DNA of 64,000 bases from Xestospongia bergquistia. Its lineage: Eukaryota; Porifera; Demospongiae; Haplosclerida; Petrosiidae. Position 1 is the first letter of the stretch; the number at the start of each line of letters is the position of its first letter. The DNA lies in NCBI GenBank assembly GCA_963965975.1, contig OZ014412.1, forward strand, positions 8,680,708 through 8,744,707, in the 5' to 3' direction. A model generated the notes under the pieces. That model had not been told where the DNA came from. It searched no databases and saw only the letters and a program-made list of their open reading frames with translations. The position numbers and the translations under genes were made by a program. Positions 11,537 to 23,913 of the stretch are shown in pieces.

Positions 11537-13568
11537 CTACAAATGTACATAATTATATTAATAATATAACATGTGTATATAATATAGTACACAGATCATT
11601 GTATAGTAGTTGTACAACTATTTTTCAAATATAAGCTACATGTGAATACTATAATATATCAGTTTGTTATTATAGATTAGTGTGACTCATTAGTTATGTA
11701 GTAGTAAATAAGATACCTAAATAGATCTACAATGTATATATTCACATAATGGTTTCCTCATATAATTAGTTCATCATTTAGACTAATGACTTTAATTGTT
11801 TATAGAATTGTACAATTAAGCATCCATAACACTATATTGTAGACACATAAGCATAATATTAATAATATTATTAATTATGTGTAGAAGTGAATAGGATACT
11901 TAAATAGATCTACAATGTACATACACACATTCCTCATATAATTAGTTCATTAGTTGTCTAGACTAATGACTCTAATTGTTTATAACACTCTACAATTAAG
12001 CATCCATAACATGCAATCTAGTTAAATTAAATTCCATACATGGCTATATACTATATAATTAATGTATGCTAGTACATTAAGTGTATAAGCATTACATCTG
12101 ATAATTATTCTTAGTAAGGACTTGCATATAGCTAGTTTAAGTGTGTCAACAAGTCTATGAATACATATTTCTAGTAAATCCATATGCTAATATATATACA
12201 GTACCATATATAGAGTCATATTCATGCATGAAACTCATATAGCTTATTCATATGTTAAAATTACATATCACTTTTAACAGTGCTATAGAGTGTAATAGCA
12301 GTATATAAGTGAATTACATACTAGAAATCAAACCATTTTATTTACAACAACTACTCTACATAGACTGTTAATATTACTAGCTATATCTACCTACATCATA
12401 TGTTGGTTGAATAAACAATTTAATAGAAAACAGGATATCTATTATTGTATATATTAACTGTTGAATTACATTAGTATCCACATCATATGTTGCTTGAATA
12501 AAAAATTTAGTAGTATAGAATAGAATACAGGATATCTACTATTCTACATCAACTTGTCTATGTTTGCCATATAGGATTCTAGAGGAAGTTCTATGCTGTT
12601 CATAATCCCACAATATCATATAATATGAAATGGGACTTTGAGATTTCAAGGGAATTCTGATGGCAAAATTGGATAACACCATTATACAAAGACTACTCAT
12701 TTACACCACCACCTATATCATATGCCAAATTAGTAGTACTTAGAGGAAAACAGTATGTTAACTACTCTACATAGACTGTTTACTAAATGAATTACATACT
12801 GTGAGTAATATTAAGTATAGAGTCTGTGTATAGTTTATGACACAATTATTTAGTCTTTTAATTACTCAAGGGGATAGTAGTAATTGTTTTTGGTAAAGGA
12901 TTTCAAAATATACATTGGAACCATCTCTTTTACATGTACATGTCCAATAATGCCATGAATCAATGGTACATAGACAAAATAACTCATTTAGTACACAATA
13001 ACTGTCTTCTTAATACTACTAACTTCTTTACTCAAAACCAAGTGATATGGTTAGGGACCACTTTTTTAATAAGTCAATTTTATTTAATATTAATGTGCAA
13101 ATGTAGTCATAAACTAAATGATTATATGATATATAACCTATTAAAACTGGACAATTGTTTTAACCTAGTTATTATTAAATGCATTGCCACACTCAATACA
13201 ATGTCTATCATATATAAGCAATTGTACAAACTAAATATATTGTATTTGTTACTCCATGTTAGTTATGGATTTCATTGTGAATACAAAATTATATAAAACT
13301 TTATTTAACACTAACCACAATACACATATTACTGAAATAATGTACAATATTAAAACTAATTGCTTTATTCTTATTATAATTTTCCTTATGTATAAAAAGG
13401 TTATTCTACTCAGAGAGTAGCTATGGTAATTAGAGAGTAATAACTTAATTAGTTAAAATAACTAATCAGTTTTAACAAGAGATTTAATCACTCACAGTGC
13501 ATTGGTTAGTATGTAACATAAACTAATTGACAATGATAATATTATAGTTCATGACTAGATCAAATTAC
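11537..13568 (-). other. Large intron or spacer between AMOP halves of unit 4
   Basis: A 2-kb stretch occupying the position of the AMOP intron of unit 11. It contains the family's repeated intergenic block and a hairpin near 12606. The 120-codon frame at 12934-13296 (+) has no recognisable domain and its homologues in other copies are interrupted. No gene is supported. Confidence 0.5.
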
Positions 13569-16060
13569 CTGATAATAGTCCTTTGATGAAAAAATTCAAA
13601 AGCTTTTGGATGAAAGAATTCTATCAGTCTTGTATCTCTATCTTCAATAAGTCCACTGTTCACAGTTCTAGCTTGACCAATAGTGGGTGGACATGGGAAA
13701 TCAGAACGCGCTTTTTCTAATAGTTGTTGACCAATACTAGATGGTTCACTGATAGACCATGTTTTACATGCAGACCATAGTTTAGTACCACTAGATTGTT
13801 TATTGGCTGATACTATCCATATTATATCTGTCCATTGAGTGACTGTCCCTTCTGCTTTATCAAACAATGTTAGATTTTGCAAATTACTACCTTTAGCTTC
13901 AATGGAAATAATAGCAGTATAAACAGATTGATTACTGGAGTGAGATATAGTAGGTACTGTGACAGTAGCTGACTCAGTATTAGCTACATCACTGTCTAGT
14001 GTGGTCACTTGTTCTAATGTAGAGATATCATTAGATATCTGGAATATATGTAACTTAATGTCAACAAGTAAATCTGAAGGAGTAATGACATCTTGTAATG
14101 ATTTAGTTAGAGATACTGTTGACCATGTTAATGTAATATTATCTCCTACATGTATAAGTAGTTTATGAGAGCTAATGTCAACATGATTATCATCTTCAAT
14201 GCATCCTACAGATGAGATGAATCAAAACATTACTTAAAGTTAAAATCATTTCTTACGTGAATAAAATGATGATTCCCTTTCATATTTAAATCCATTATGA
14301 AACAGTTGTACATTCACTCTTCCTATCTTTCTTAGTCTAGGTGTAACACATAATACTTGTCTTTGACTAACATAGACACCATCCACTTTAATACCATCAA
14401 ATAAACAATATAATTTATCAGTAGATTTAATATAAGTGGATCCAGTTAGTATTACTGGTACACCACCTAATATATTACCATACCATGGATTGAGTTGAAG
14501 AGCACCTATTAGTAACAATAGTAATAGATAATTAGATTAGATTTATTTGTCTTACCTGTATTTATAATGTTTAGATTCATTCCTGTTAAGTATGTATATC
14601 CTTCTGCATTGAAATAATAGTATTTCATACTTCCATATCCAATTACACTAAGACCAGCAGTAATATCAGTATGATGTAAAACATGAGGTAGAGTGTCATT
14701 AAACTCATGAATTGTTCCATGTCCTATAATGTCACCATTATGACCATGAATAGGTTCCCAGTCCCAGTTATAAGGTTTATCATCTAATAGAACATCAGTT
14801 GTATTAGTTGTTGTAATTTGAATGTAATGATGATCAAACCAGTCAATCAATGAAGTGTTCAGTAGTACATAGACCACTTCGTTCATTATTGTTCTATAGG
14901 AGGTATCACACTCAGGGTTTTTATGGAGGTATGAAAAGTTATAATCGGAGTATCTTGCATGAACTTCTGAAACAAGTTGAGATACAAGTGTTGGCTTATC
15001 AGATTCAATGGTACAATAGGTAACTGGATCAATGTAAACATTTGTAAAGTTCCAGTCACCAGGAATTGTCAAAAATGTGGTATTAATTAATGTAATGTAC
15101 GTTTGAGTGATAGTAGTTTCTCCTTCAGAGGCTACAATCTTTGGTACAAAGAAATGGTACAAGGAAGAACCTTTTACCCCAAGTCACTGTTGGAGGGATC
15201 TGTTCCGTAGCATAGTCACAAAACCACCACCACAACTACCACCAGTCATTTTGTGAGAAGTACATACTCCACCACCATTGTTCATTTGATACTATACCAC
15301 ACTCATGTCCACTGATAACTGTTAAAGGTTTATTTGAAATAATTTGACTACCATCTTCAGCTCCAATCAGAAGTGTTTGCATCAAATGTAGCGTAATGGT
15401 ATAAGTATTGCCAGCATTGATAATAATAGTTGGGTTGCTTGGATTTTGAGGGTCTTCTGGAACCTCTATCATCTGTGTAGGTAAAATAGTTATAGTAGTG
15501 TTGTCTTCATTTCCAACTAAAAGAAATAGACTCTGGTCTCTCCACCAGCTGTCTAAAGATACCACATAATATTCATATCGTTGTAGTCCCATATTGATGT
15601 ATGGATATTCAGCATTGAGGTCATAGTCTACAGACACCACAACAACTGATATAGGAGTGTTGTCATCCTTGGAATAGATGTGAAATCCTTTGAATTGTTC
15701 TGCATAATTCCATTTCATGGTTCAACATTATCTGGTTGTATTACAGGAGCAGGACTATCACTGAGATGGGAGTGTTGTTATTACATGTAACTAATGTCCA
15801 GTCATGTGAGGAAAATTTTTTATTCTGTACTACCTATTGATACCACATAACATTCATATCATTGTAGCCCCATATTGATGTATGGATATGTGCTGAGGTC
15901 AAAACCCTTACTACAACAACTGAGATGGGAGTGTTGTTATCATTGGAATAGATGTGAATTATAATAGAGTCCAGCATTATCAGGTAGTATTACAAGAGCA
16001 GAACTATCAACAGATATATTACCAGTGTAGTACCAACCTATACTATTGTGATTCTATCTT
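13569..16060 (-). pseudogene. Unit 4: broken long IgGFc/IPT/AMOP gene
   Basis: Intact downstream exons: IPT/TIG at 14257-14505 ([29 protein letters not shown]) and linker plus AMOP-N at 13569-14205 (637 nt, open, but a conserved AMOP Cys is Phe in PKAFEFFHQRT). The IgGFc-binding exon is damaged. The frame is lost around 15163-15235, the N-terminal third ends near 15765, and that end abuts a piece of EGF-flanking intron (15781-15827). Behind it is a second, more decayed IgGFc fragment (about 15828-16060). No first exon or signal peptide is found upstream. It is therefore a composite pseudogene. Its AMOP-C/VWD continuation is the orphan pair at 10971-11536. Confidence 0.75.
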
Positions 16061-17134
16061 ATTCATAGCTCCACATTGGATCTAGATAGATAGAAAGAGA
16101 GAGAGAGACTACAATAATGCTATTAGAATTGGGTTAATCTAGAAAAGAAAAACTATATAGTCAAACCAATTAACATGTACCCTGACATATAATACCAGTA
16201 CACTATATACTGGTGTTAATATTGTTATAATATTTTAGTTTATATGACAACAGTTATTAGTGTATTAAGAACCTGATACTAGTGTGTGTACACTGTTACT
16301 ACTTGGACACAAAATGTACAGATTGAAATTTTCCCTACAATATATTTGCAATGTTGTGTGTTGTTTTTGTTTATTTGCAAATATACCAGATACTATAGTA
16401 ATTAATAGGATTAGCAATGAGATAAGTACCTGAAGACTCTGAGGATGATGGTAATGGAATGTAGGCATGTAGAGCCTTAATTTAAATCACAATTTGATCA
16501 GTTAATGATGAGACATGTGTTAAGACGATTAAAGGTAGATGACAAAAGGGAACATATGATATTTTTCTGTCTAGAATATCTATCTATATTGAGTTACCAA
16601 TTCCATTGCTATATGTTGCAATACAAATGGATTCCTTTCTGTCATAATGTACAGACAGTTTATCACCATGACATTAACCTGATGTAGACAAAACAGCAAG
16701 TATAAAAAATATCTTTAAGGTTGTCATCAAAACAAGAGATTATCAAAATGTCAAATACCCTTTTATCCAAACCATATTACCTTAGAGTACCTTTTATTGG
16801 ATGACTACATGTGACCTGTAAGTATACAGTTTACATAACATTTTAATAATTTAGATATCTCATAACTCATCACTCCACTCTGAAAGACATATGTATTTAA
16901 ATTTCTACATGTGACCTTTCTCATTAACTATATATAAAAATTGTTGTAATTGTCAAGAAGTAACATAAAATATGAAGAAATTATGTAACAATCATTGTTT
17001 ATTCAAAGATTGAAAATAAATGAAGATGTAGCACAAAAATAGCAAATTTCATAGCTCTTTATTTAACTTGTAAATTTGCAAAAGGCAATTATAATTAAGT
17101 ACAAAACAACACTACACTCTTTAAATGTAATGTA
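16061..17134. other. Intergenic sequence between units 4 and 5
   Basis: No supported gene. It contains a GA-rich microsatellite near 16090 and sequence also found at 34.5-35.8 kb and 56.2-57.4 kb. The region near 16505-16900 matches the 3'-flank repeat of other units. Confidence 0.45.
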
Positions 17135-17140
17135 TTTATT
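17135..17140 (-). terminator. Poly(A) signal of unit 5
   Basis: AATAAA on the minus strand, only 5 bases beyond the TGA of unit 5. This implies a very short 3' UTR. Confidence 0.55.
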
Positions 17141-17145
17141 GTTAA

Positions 17146-20100
17146 TCACTTTTTGTCTAATTGTTCTGACAATTGATCACTCATCTCAAGCTTCTCTAGA
17201 TCGTTAGAGTCAAGAGACATTTTAGTGGTCTTCTTTTTCAGTACCAGTACTACCACTAAAACTATTATCACTATGACAAATAGTAGTACTCCAAGACCTA
17301 CAACAACTCCAACAACAACACCAAGATAATTATCATCAGTTGATTGTTGTATTGTAGGAGCTATTCAATAAAAAGTATGAGAGCAAGTGATATTATCAAC
17401 TATAATAACTAATAATTTATCATGAAAGAAAATTTTTTATTCTAACTTACTTGTCATTTCATCTTTACAAGACTCTCCTATAAATCCAGGTAAACAATGA
17501 CAGCTATAATTCCTACCATGAGGTTGACATGTACCACCATTACAAGGGTTAGGATCACAGGGAGAATGAACTACTAACAATTAGTAAATTTAGATTGTTC
17601 ATGATAACAGTGAATCCTCACCAGTAGTATTACAACTGTCTCCTTCATAGCCTTCTTCACAAACACACATATTAGTATCCACACAAGATCCATAAACACA
17701 TGGTGGATTACATGTAACTAATGTCCAGTCATGTGAGGAAAAATTTTTATTCTGACTTACTTGTCACTTCATCCTTGCAAGATTCTCCTATAAATCCAGG
17801 TAAACAATGACAGCTATAATTCCTACCATGAGGTTGACATGTACCACCATTACAAGGGTTAGGATCACAGGGTGAATGAACTACTAACAATTAGGAAATT
17901 TAGATTGTTCATGATAACAGTGAATCCTCACCAGTAGTATTACAACTGTCTCCTTCATAGCCTTCTTCACAAACACACATATTAGTATCCACACAAGATC
18001 CATGAACACATGGTGGATTACATGTAACTAATGTCCAGTCATGTGAGGAAAAATTTTTATTCTGACTTACTTGTCACTTCATCCTTGCAAGTTTCTCCTA
18101 TAAATCCAGGTAAACAATGACAGCTATAATTCCTACCATGAGGTTGACATGTACCACCATTACAAGGATTAGGATCACAGGGTGTATGAACTACTAACAA
18201 TTAGTAAATTTAGTTTGCTCATAATAACAGTGAATCCTCACCAGTAGTATTACAACTGTCTCCTTCATAACCTTCTCTACAAGCACACATATTAGTATCC
18301 ACACAAGAACCATGAACACATGCTGGATTACATGTAACTAATGTTCAATATTGGCATAAATATTTAACATACTTGTTTGCTTTTGTTCACAAAATTCTCC
18401 AGTAAAGCCAGGTAGACATGTACAGATGTAGTTTCCAGCATGATACTGACATGTACCATTATTGTTGCAAAGATTTTCATCACATGTTGAGTAAACTATA
18501 ATATTAATACAAGTAGGCTATCTATTGAATTATGTAGCTGTATCATTCATTACCTATGATATCACAAGTGTCTCCTTCATAGCCTTCTCCACAAGCACAC
18601 ACATTAGTATCCACACAAGCACCATGAACACAGGATGGATTACAACTTACTATAAATGAAATAGAAGTTAATAGAGTGAATGAGTGTTAATTACTTACTT
18701 GGTTTGGATAAATTAATTAGTTGTTCAAGTTCCTGTCCTCCTCGATATGTAGCCTCTCCAATCTCAATTCTTCCAGTAGTTGCTATATCAAACTTACAGA
18801 ACACATCGTCTCCACAAATATCGTTAGCTTTTTTTTCCAGAGCAGTATCAGAAAAGGAAGGTTTGTACACAGGAATGAATGATGGAAAATAGTATGTAGA
18901 CCAGCTTTGTCCAAAATGATATGTAAACAAACTGTCACTAGGATTATCAATGATCCCTAAATAAAATTTAGAATTATTATAAATTCTAACTAGCATACAC
19001 TTACATGTAATTCCAAACTTTTCATGTATCTCTTGTATAGTAGAGTTTAAAGGTAATGTTCCAGTTCCCCTTGCAGTAAGGTCATCTGTCTTATCACCAT
19101 TATATGGACCCATTAGTCCTTGAGTTTTTCTTTGATAACTCTCAGGGAGGCTAACAATAAGGACAGATATAAAACCATTTTGTTCTTGTACTTGTAGAAA
19201 TGCACCACTTGAGAAAGTAGCACTGACTGTGGTGTTACCAGATTTAATGATGGTAACATTTTCAAAGTCTTGAATTTTTAATTCATCAAAGTTAGTTCTT
19301 TCTCCATCAACAAAAGTAATCACAGAAGTGATATTGTCAACTGTTTCTATTTCAAACTGAACTGTACTTGAACTCTTTTCTTTGGCTACACAAGCTGAGA
19401 AGACAGTAGCTTCTGCAACACTTCCCAATGAAGTTTTAACTTTAATCATTCTTCCTTGTAGTGTAAATGATTCATCATTTGTCTCAATGAGAACAAACTC
19501 TCCCTTTCCATTAAATGTGTACTTGTGAAGATCAAGAGTCACAATATGTGGATCACCAATTATGATAGCTAATGAATGACAATTATTATAAATTACAAAA
19601 GAAATCAAGTATTAATCTTATAAATTGAAAACACACTGGCAAACATGCTTGTTATTCATGAACTATATTCTAGGATACTGTTAATATGATACATACTCAC
19701 CAGGTATTGGAGGAGTGTAAGCTGTTCCATTATCTGAAGGACGTCTTTCAAAGTAAATATCACAATTAGTTTGTGTTCCTTTACAACAGAAGATATATGG
19801 CAGGATATCTTCAAATTGATGTTTGATCAAGTTACTCAAGTAATTCAATCTAGTACTACCAACTGTAGATACTTTATCTACTGATCCTCCACCTGGTGGT
19901 CCCACAATTAGATTACCATCTCTACCATAGCAACATTCATTACCTGCTCCTTCATTAGTCCTACAAATGTACATAATTATATTAATAATATAACATGTGT
20001 ATATAATATAGTACACAGATCATTGTATAGTAGTTGTACAGCTATTTTTCAAATATAAGCTACATGTGAATACTATAATATATCAGTTTGTTATTATAGA

Positions 20101-23100
20101 TTCATGTGACTCATTGGTTATGTAGCAGTAAATAAGATATCTAAGCATATCTACAATGTATATATTCACATAATGGTTTCCTCATATAATTAGTTCATCG
20201 CCTACACTAATGACTTTAATTGTTTATAACAGTGTACAATTAGGTACTACTAACTTGTTTACTCAAACCAGGTGATGTTGATAGAGATTGTTTATTTAAT
20301 AAGTTATCTTTACTACTAATTCCACTCACTTTGTATTATATATGGTAAACCACTTAACCAGAATATACAGGCTGTTTTCTATGAAGTACCTCTAGTAGTT
20401 ACAAAACAAACCACTAACCATTTAGTTTAGTCATTAATATTTTGGTGGAATAGTCTAGCTAAGAAAGCTAAAGTTAAATCTTAATGTGCAAATGTAGTCA
20501 TAAACTAAATGATAATATGATACGTATCCTATTAAAACTGGACAATTGTTTTAACCTAGTTATTATTAAATGCATTGTCACTCTAAATACAATGTCTATC
20601 ATATATAAGTAATTGTTATGAATTACAAACTAAATCTATTGTATTTGTTACTTAATATTTGGAGTTATGTATACCATTATATTAACAAAATTATACACAA
20701 TGTTATTTAACACTAACTATTATATTACTAATAATATTAATATTATATTATTAATAAGGGAATGTACAGTATCAAAACTAATTGGTCTTATTATAATTTT
20801 CCTTATGTATAGAAAGGTTATTCTACTCAGAGAAGAGCTATGGTAATTAGAGAGTAATAAGTTAATTAGTTGAAATAAGTCATCAGTTTTAAGATGAGAT
20901 TTAATCACTCAGAGCAAAATAGTTAGTATGTTACTGTTACTAATTAATAGTAAGATAGTTCATGGCTGAATCAACATACCTTGTAATAGTTCTTTGATGA
21001 AAACATTTAAAAGCTTTAGGATGAAAGAATTCTATCAGTCTTGTATCTCTATCTTCAATAAGTCCACTGTTCACAGTTCTAGCTTGACCAATAGTGGGTG
21101 GACATGGGAAATTAGAACGCGTTTTTTCTAATAGTTGTTGACCAATACTAGATGGTTCACTGATAGACCATGTTTTACATGCACACCATAGTTTAGTACC
21201 ACTAGATTGTTTATTGGTTGATATAATCCATATTATATCTGTCCATTGAGTGACTGTCCCTTCTGCTTTATCAAACAATGTTAGATTTTGCAAATTACTA
21301 CCTTTAGCTTCAATGGAAATAACAGCACCATAAACAGATTGATTACTGGAGTGAGATATAGTAGGTACTGTGACAGTAGCTGACCCAGAATTAGCTACAT
21401 CACTGTCTAGTATGCTCACTTGTTCTAATGTAGAGACATCATTAGATATCTGGAATATATGTAACTTAACGTCAATAAGTAAATCTGAGGGAGTAATGAT
21501 GTCTTGTAATGATTTAGTTAGAGATACTGTTGACCATATTAATGTAATATTATCTCCTACATGTATAAGTAGTTTATGAGAGCTAATGTCAACATGATTA
21601 TCATCTTCAATGCGTCCTACAGATGAGATGAATCAAAATATACTTAAATTTAAATCATTACTTACGTGAATAAAAAGATGATTTTTTTTTATATTTAAAT
21701 CCATTATGAAACAGTTGTACATTCACTCTTCCTATCTTTCTTAGTCTAGGTGTAACACATAATACTTGTCTTTGACTAACATAGACACCATCCACTTTAA
21801 TACCATCAAATAAACAATATAATTTATCAGTAGATTTAATATAAGTGGGTCCAGTTAGTATTACTGGTACACCACCTAATATATTACCATACCATGGATT
21901 GAGTTGAAGAGCACCTATTAGTAACAATAATGAGAGATAAATAAAATAAGTTTAATTGTCTAACCTGTATTGATAATGTTTAGATTCATTCCTGTTAAGT
22001 ATGTATACCCGTCCTCATCAAAAAAATTGTATTTCGTACTTCCATATCCAATTACACAAAGACCAGCAGTAATATCAGTATGATGTAAAACATGAGGTAG
22101 AGTGTCATCAAACTCATGAATTGTTCCATATCCTATAATGTCACCATTATAACCATGAATAGGTTCCCAGTCCCAGTCATAAGGTTTATCATCTAATAGA
22201 ACATCAGTTGTGTTAATGGTTGCAATTTGAATGTAATGACGATCAAACCAGTCAGTCAATGAACTGTTCATTGGTATATAGACCACTTTATTAATGTACT
22301 GTTCTATAGGAGGTATCACACTCAGGGTTTCATGTAAGAATGAAACGTTATAATTGGAGTCTCTTACATGACCTTCTGAAACAAGTTGAGATACAAGTAT
22401 TGGCTTATCAGATTCAATGGTACAATAGGTAACTGGATCAATGTAAACATTTGTAAAGTTCCAGTCACCAGGAAATGTCAAAAATGTGGTATTAATTATT
22501 TTATTGTTACAAGTTTGAATGATAGTAGTTTTTCCTTCAGAGGCCACAATCTTTGTATAGTGCTGCACTAATGTGTCAGGAAACGGTACAAGGAGGAACG
22601 TTTTACCCCAAGTCACTGTCGGAGGGATCTGCTCTATAACATAGTCACCAAAAAACCTCCACATGATCCAAAACGACTTCTGATAATGTGAGAAGTACAC
22701 ATTCCACCACCATTGTTCATTTGATACTATACCACACTCATGTCCACTGATAACTGTTAAAGGTTTATTTGAAATAATTTGAGTACCAGTTAAATCTTTT
22801 ACAGCTCCAATCAGAAGTGTTTGCATCAAATGTAGTCTAATGGTATAGGTATTGCCAGCATTGATAGTAATAGTTGGGCTGCTTGGATTTTGAGGGTCTG
22901 CTGGAACTGCTATCATCTGTGTAGGTACAATAGTTATAGTAGTGTTGTCCTCATTTCCAACTAAAAGAAACAGACTCTGGTCTCCCCACCAGCTATCTAA
23001 AGATACCACATAATATTCATATCGTTGTAGTCCCATATTGATGTATGGATATGCTAAGTATTCAGCATTGAGGTCATAGTCCACAGACATCACAACAACT

Positions 23101-23516
23101 GATATAGGAGTGTTGTCATCATTAGAATAGATATGAATTCCTTTGAATCGTTCTGAATATTTTCCATTACGTGGTTCAACATTATCAGGTAGTATTACAA
23201 GAGCAGGACTATCAACAGATACATTACCAGTGTAATACCAACCTGTACTACTGTGGTTCCATCCAATACCTAACTCTACTGTGAAGTTAATTGGCTGAAC
23301 TGATAGTGTAGTAATGGTGAGTTTTCCTGTATAGCGCCAAATTGACCTCAGTATACTAACATAGAAATGAACTCCATATGTAGAAAGCTGACCATTGGTT
23401 ATCTTAGGAAAATATACAGAAATTACTGTTGAAGAAAATAATATTACATCACTTAGTTACTAGTTAATGATCTACTTACAGACTGAAGCTAATAGAACAG
23501 TGTAGACTAGCTTCAT
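17146..23516 (-). CDS. Unit 5: full-length IgGFc/IPT/AMOP/VWD/8xEGF membrane receptor
   Basis: Sixteen exons, all open and phase-compatible (4557 nt, 1518 aa): 23480-23516, 21965-23425, 21666-21914, 20980-21616, 19701-19960, 19005-19568, 18699-18956, 18554-18649, 18373-18495, 18242-18337, 18071-18193, 17932-18027, 17761-17883, 17622-17717, 17451-17573, 17146-17360. Domains: signal peptide; IgGFc-binding N domain (to about residue 499); IPT/TIG (500-582); linker and AMOP (583-881; [39 protein letters not shown]); VWD (882-1069; [33 protein letters not shown]); a post-VWD segment with [10 protein letters not shown]; eight EGFs (1156-1447); TM and basic tail. From IPT onward this is the MUC4/SUSD2 order (AMOP then VWD). 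An N-terminal IgGFc-binding domain in front of it is the unusual part. Predicted type I surface protein. Ligand and cell type unknown. Confidence 0.88.
17451..18337 (-). repeat. Tandemly duplicated EGF exon pairs in unit 5
   Basis: Alternating 96-nt exons (CVHGxCVDTN type, 32 codons) and 123-nt exons ([20 protein letters not shown] type, 41 codons), each starting and ending in phase 1. The pairs at 17451-17717, 17761-18027 and 18071-18337 are nearly identical including introns, with a period of about 310 bp. Unit 11 has only one such pair plus the older pair (18373-18649 here). This is recent intragenic exon-pair amplification, or possibly assembly expansion. Confidence 0.8.
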
Positions 23517-23564
23517 TTTAATCTCTCCCTTTCTCTCTTCCAATATGGACAAACAAGTGCACCC

Positions 23565-23573
23565 TTATAAATA
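23565..23573 (-). promoter_or_regulatory. TATA-like element of unit 5
   Basis: Minus-strand TATTTATAA, 49 bp upstream of the unit 5 ATG and within the conserved family leader (CCATATTGG). Confidence 0.5.
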
Positions 23574-23913
23574 CAGTATAGTTTTTCAATGGCTTCAGTG
23601 TTATCACTAAACCACTTTATGTGATCACATACTTAACAGTACATTAGTAATAATGTACTCATATATAGTAAGTTCTCAATATAGTGCTAATATAATGTTA
23701 ATAAGTTTATAAATATTACAATAACATTATATAAGTGGTCTAGTGTAATTTTTAGTGGATTATTCAAATGATAAATAACAAAATTCAAATCAATTTACAC
23801 AAAGTCTAATATAATAGAACTAACTACAATATATAGTGTACTGGTATTATATGTCATAGTACATGTTAACTAGTTTGACTATATAGTCCTCTCCCTCAAT
23901 AGAGTAACTAAAT

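Noticed and set aside
12934..13296. 120-codon plus-strand open frame
   Set aside because: Located inside the repeated intron block. The equivalent sequence at 7.93 kb, 46.5 kb and 52.7 kb does not keep the frame, and its composition is low-complexity and AT-driven.
13959..14168. Plus-strand frames antisense to AMOP-N exons (also at 21370, 53891, 61711)
   Set aside because: Shadow frames: they recur because the minus-strand exon is conserved, and they have no independent gene features.
22386..22571. Plus-strand frames antisense to IgGFc exons (also at 32044, 49062, 54331)
   Set aside because: Antisense shadows of the conserved IgGFc exon.
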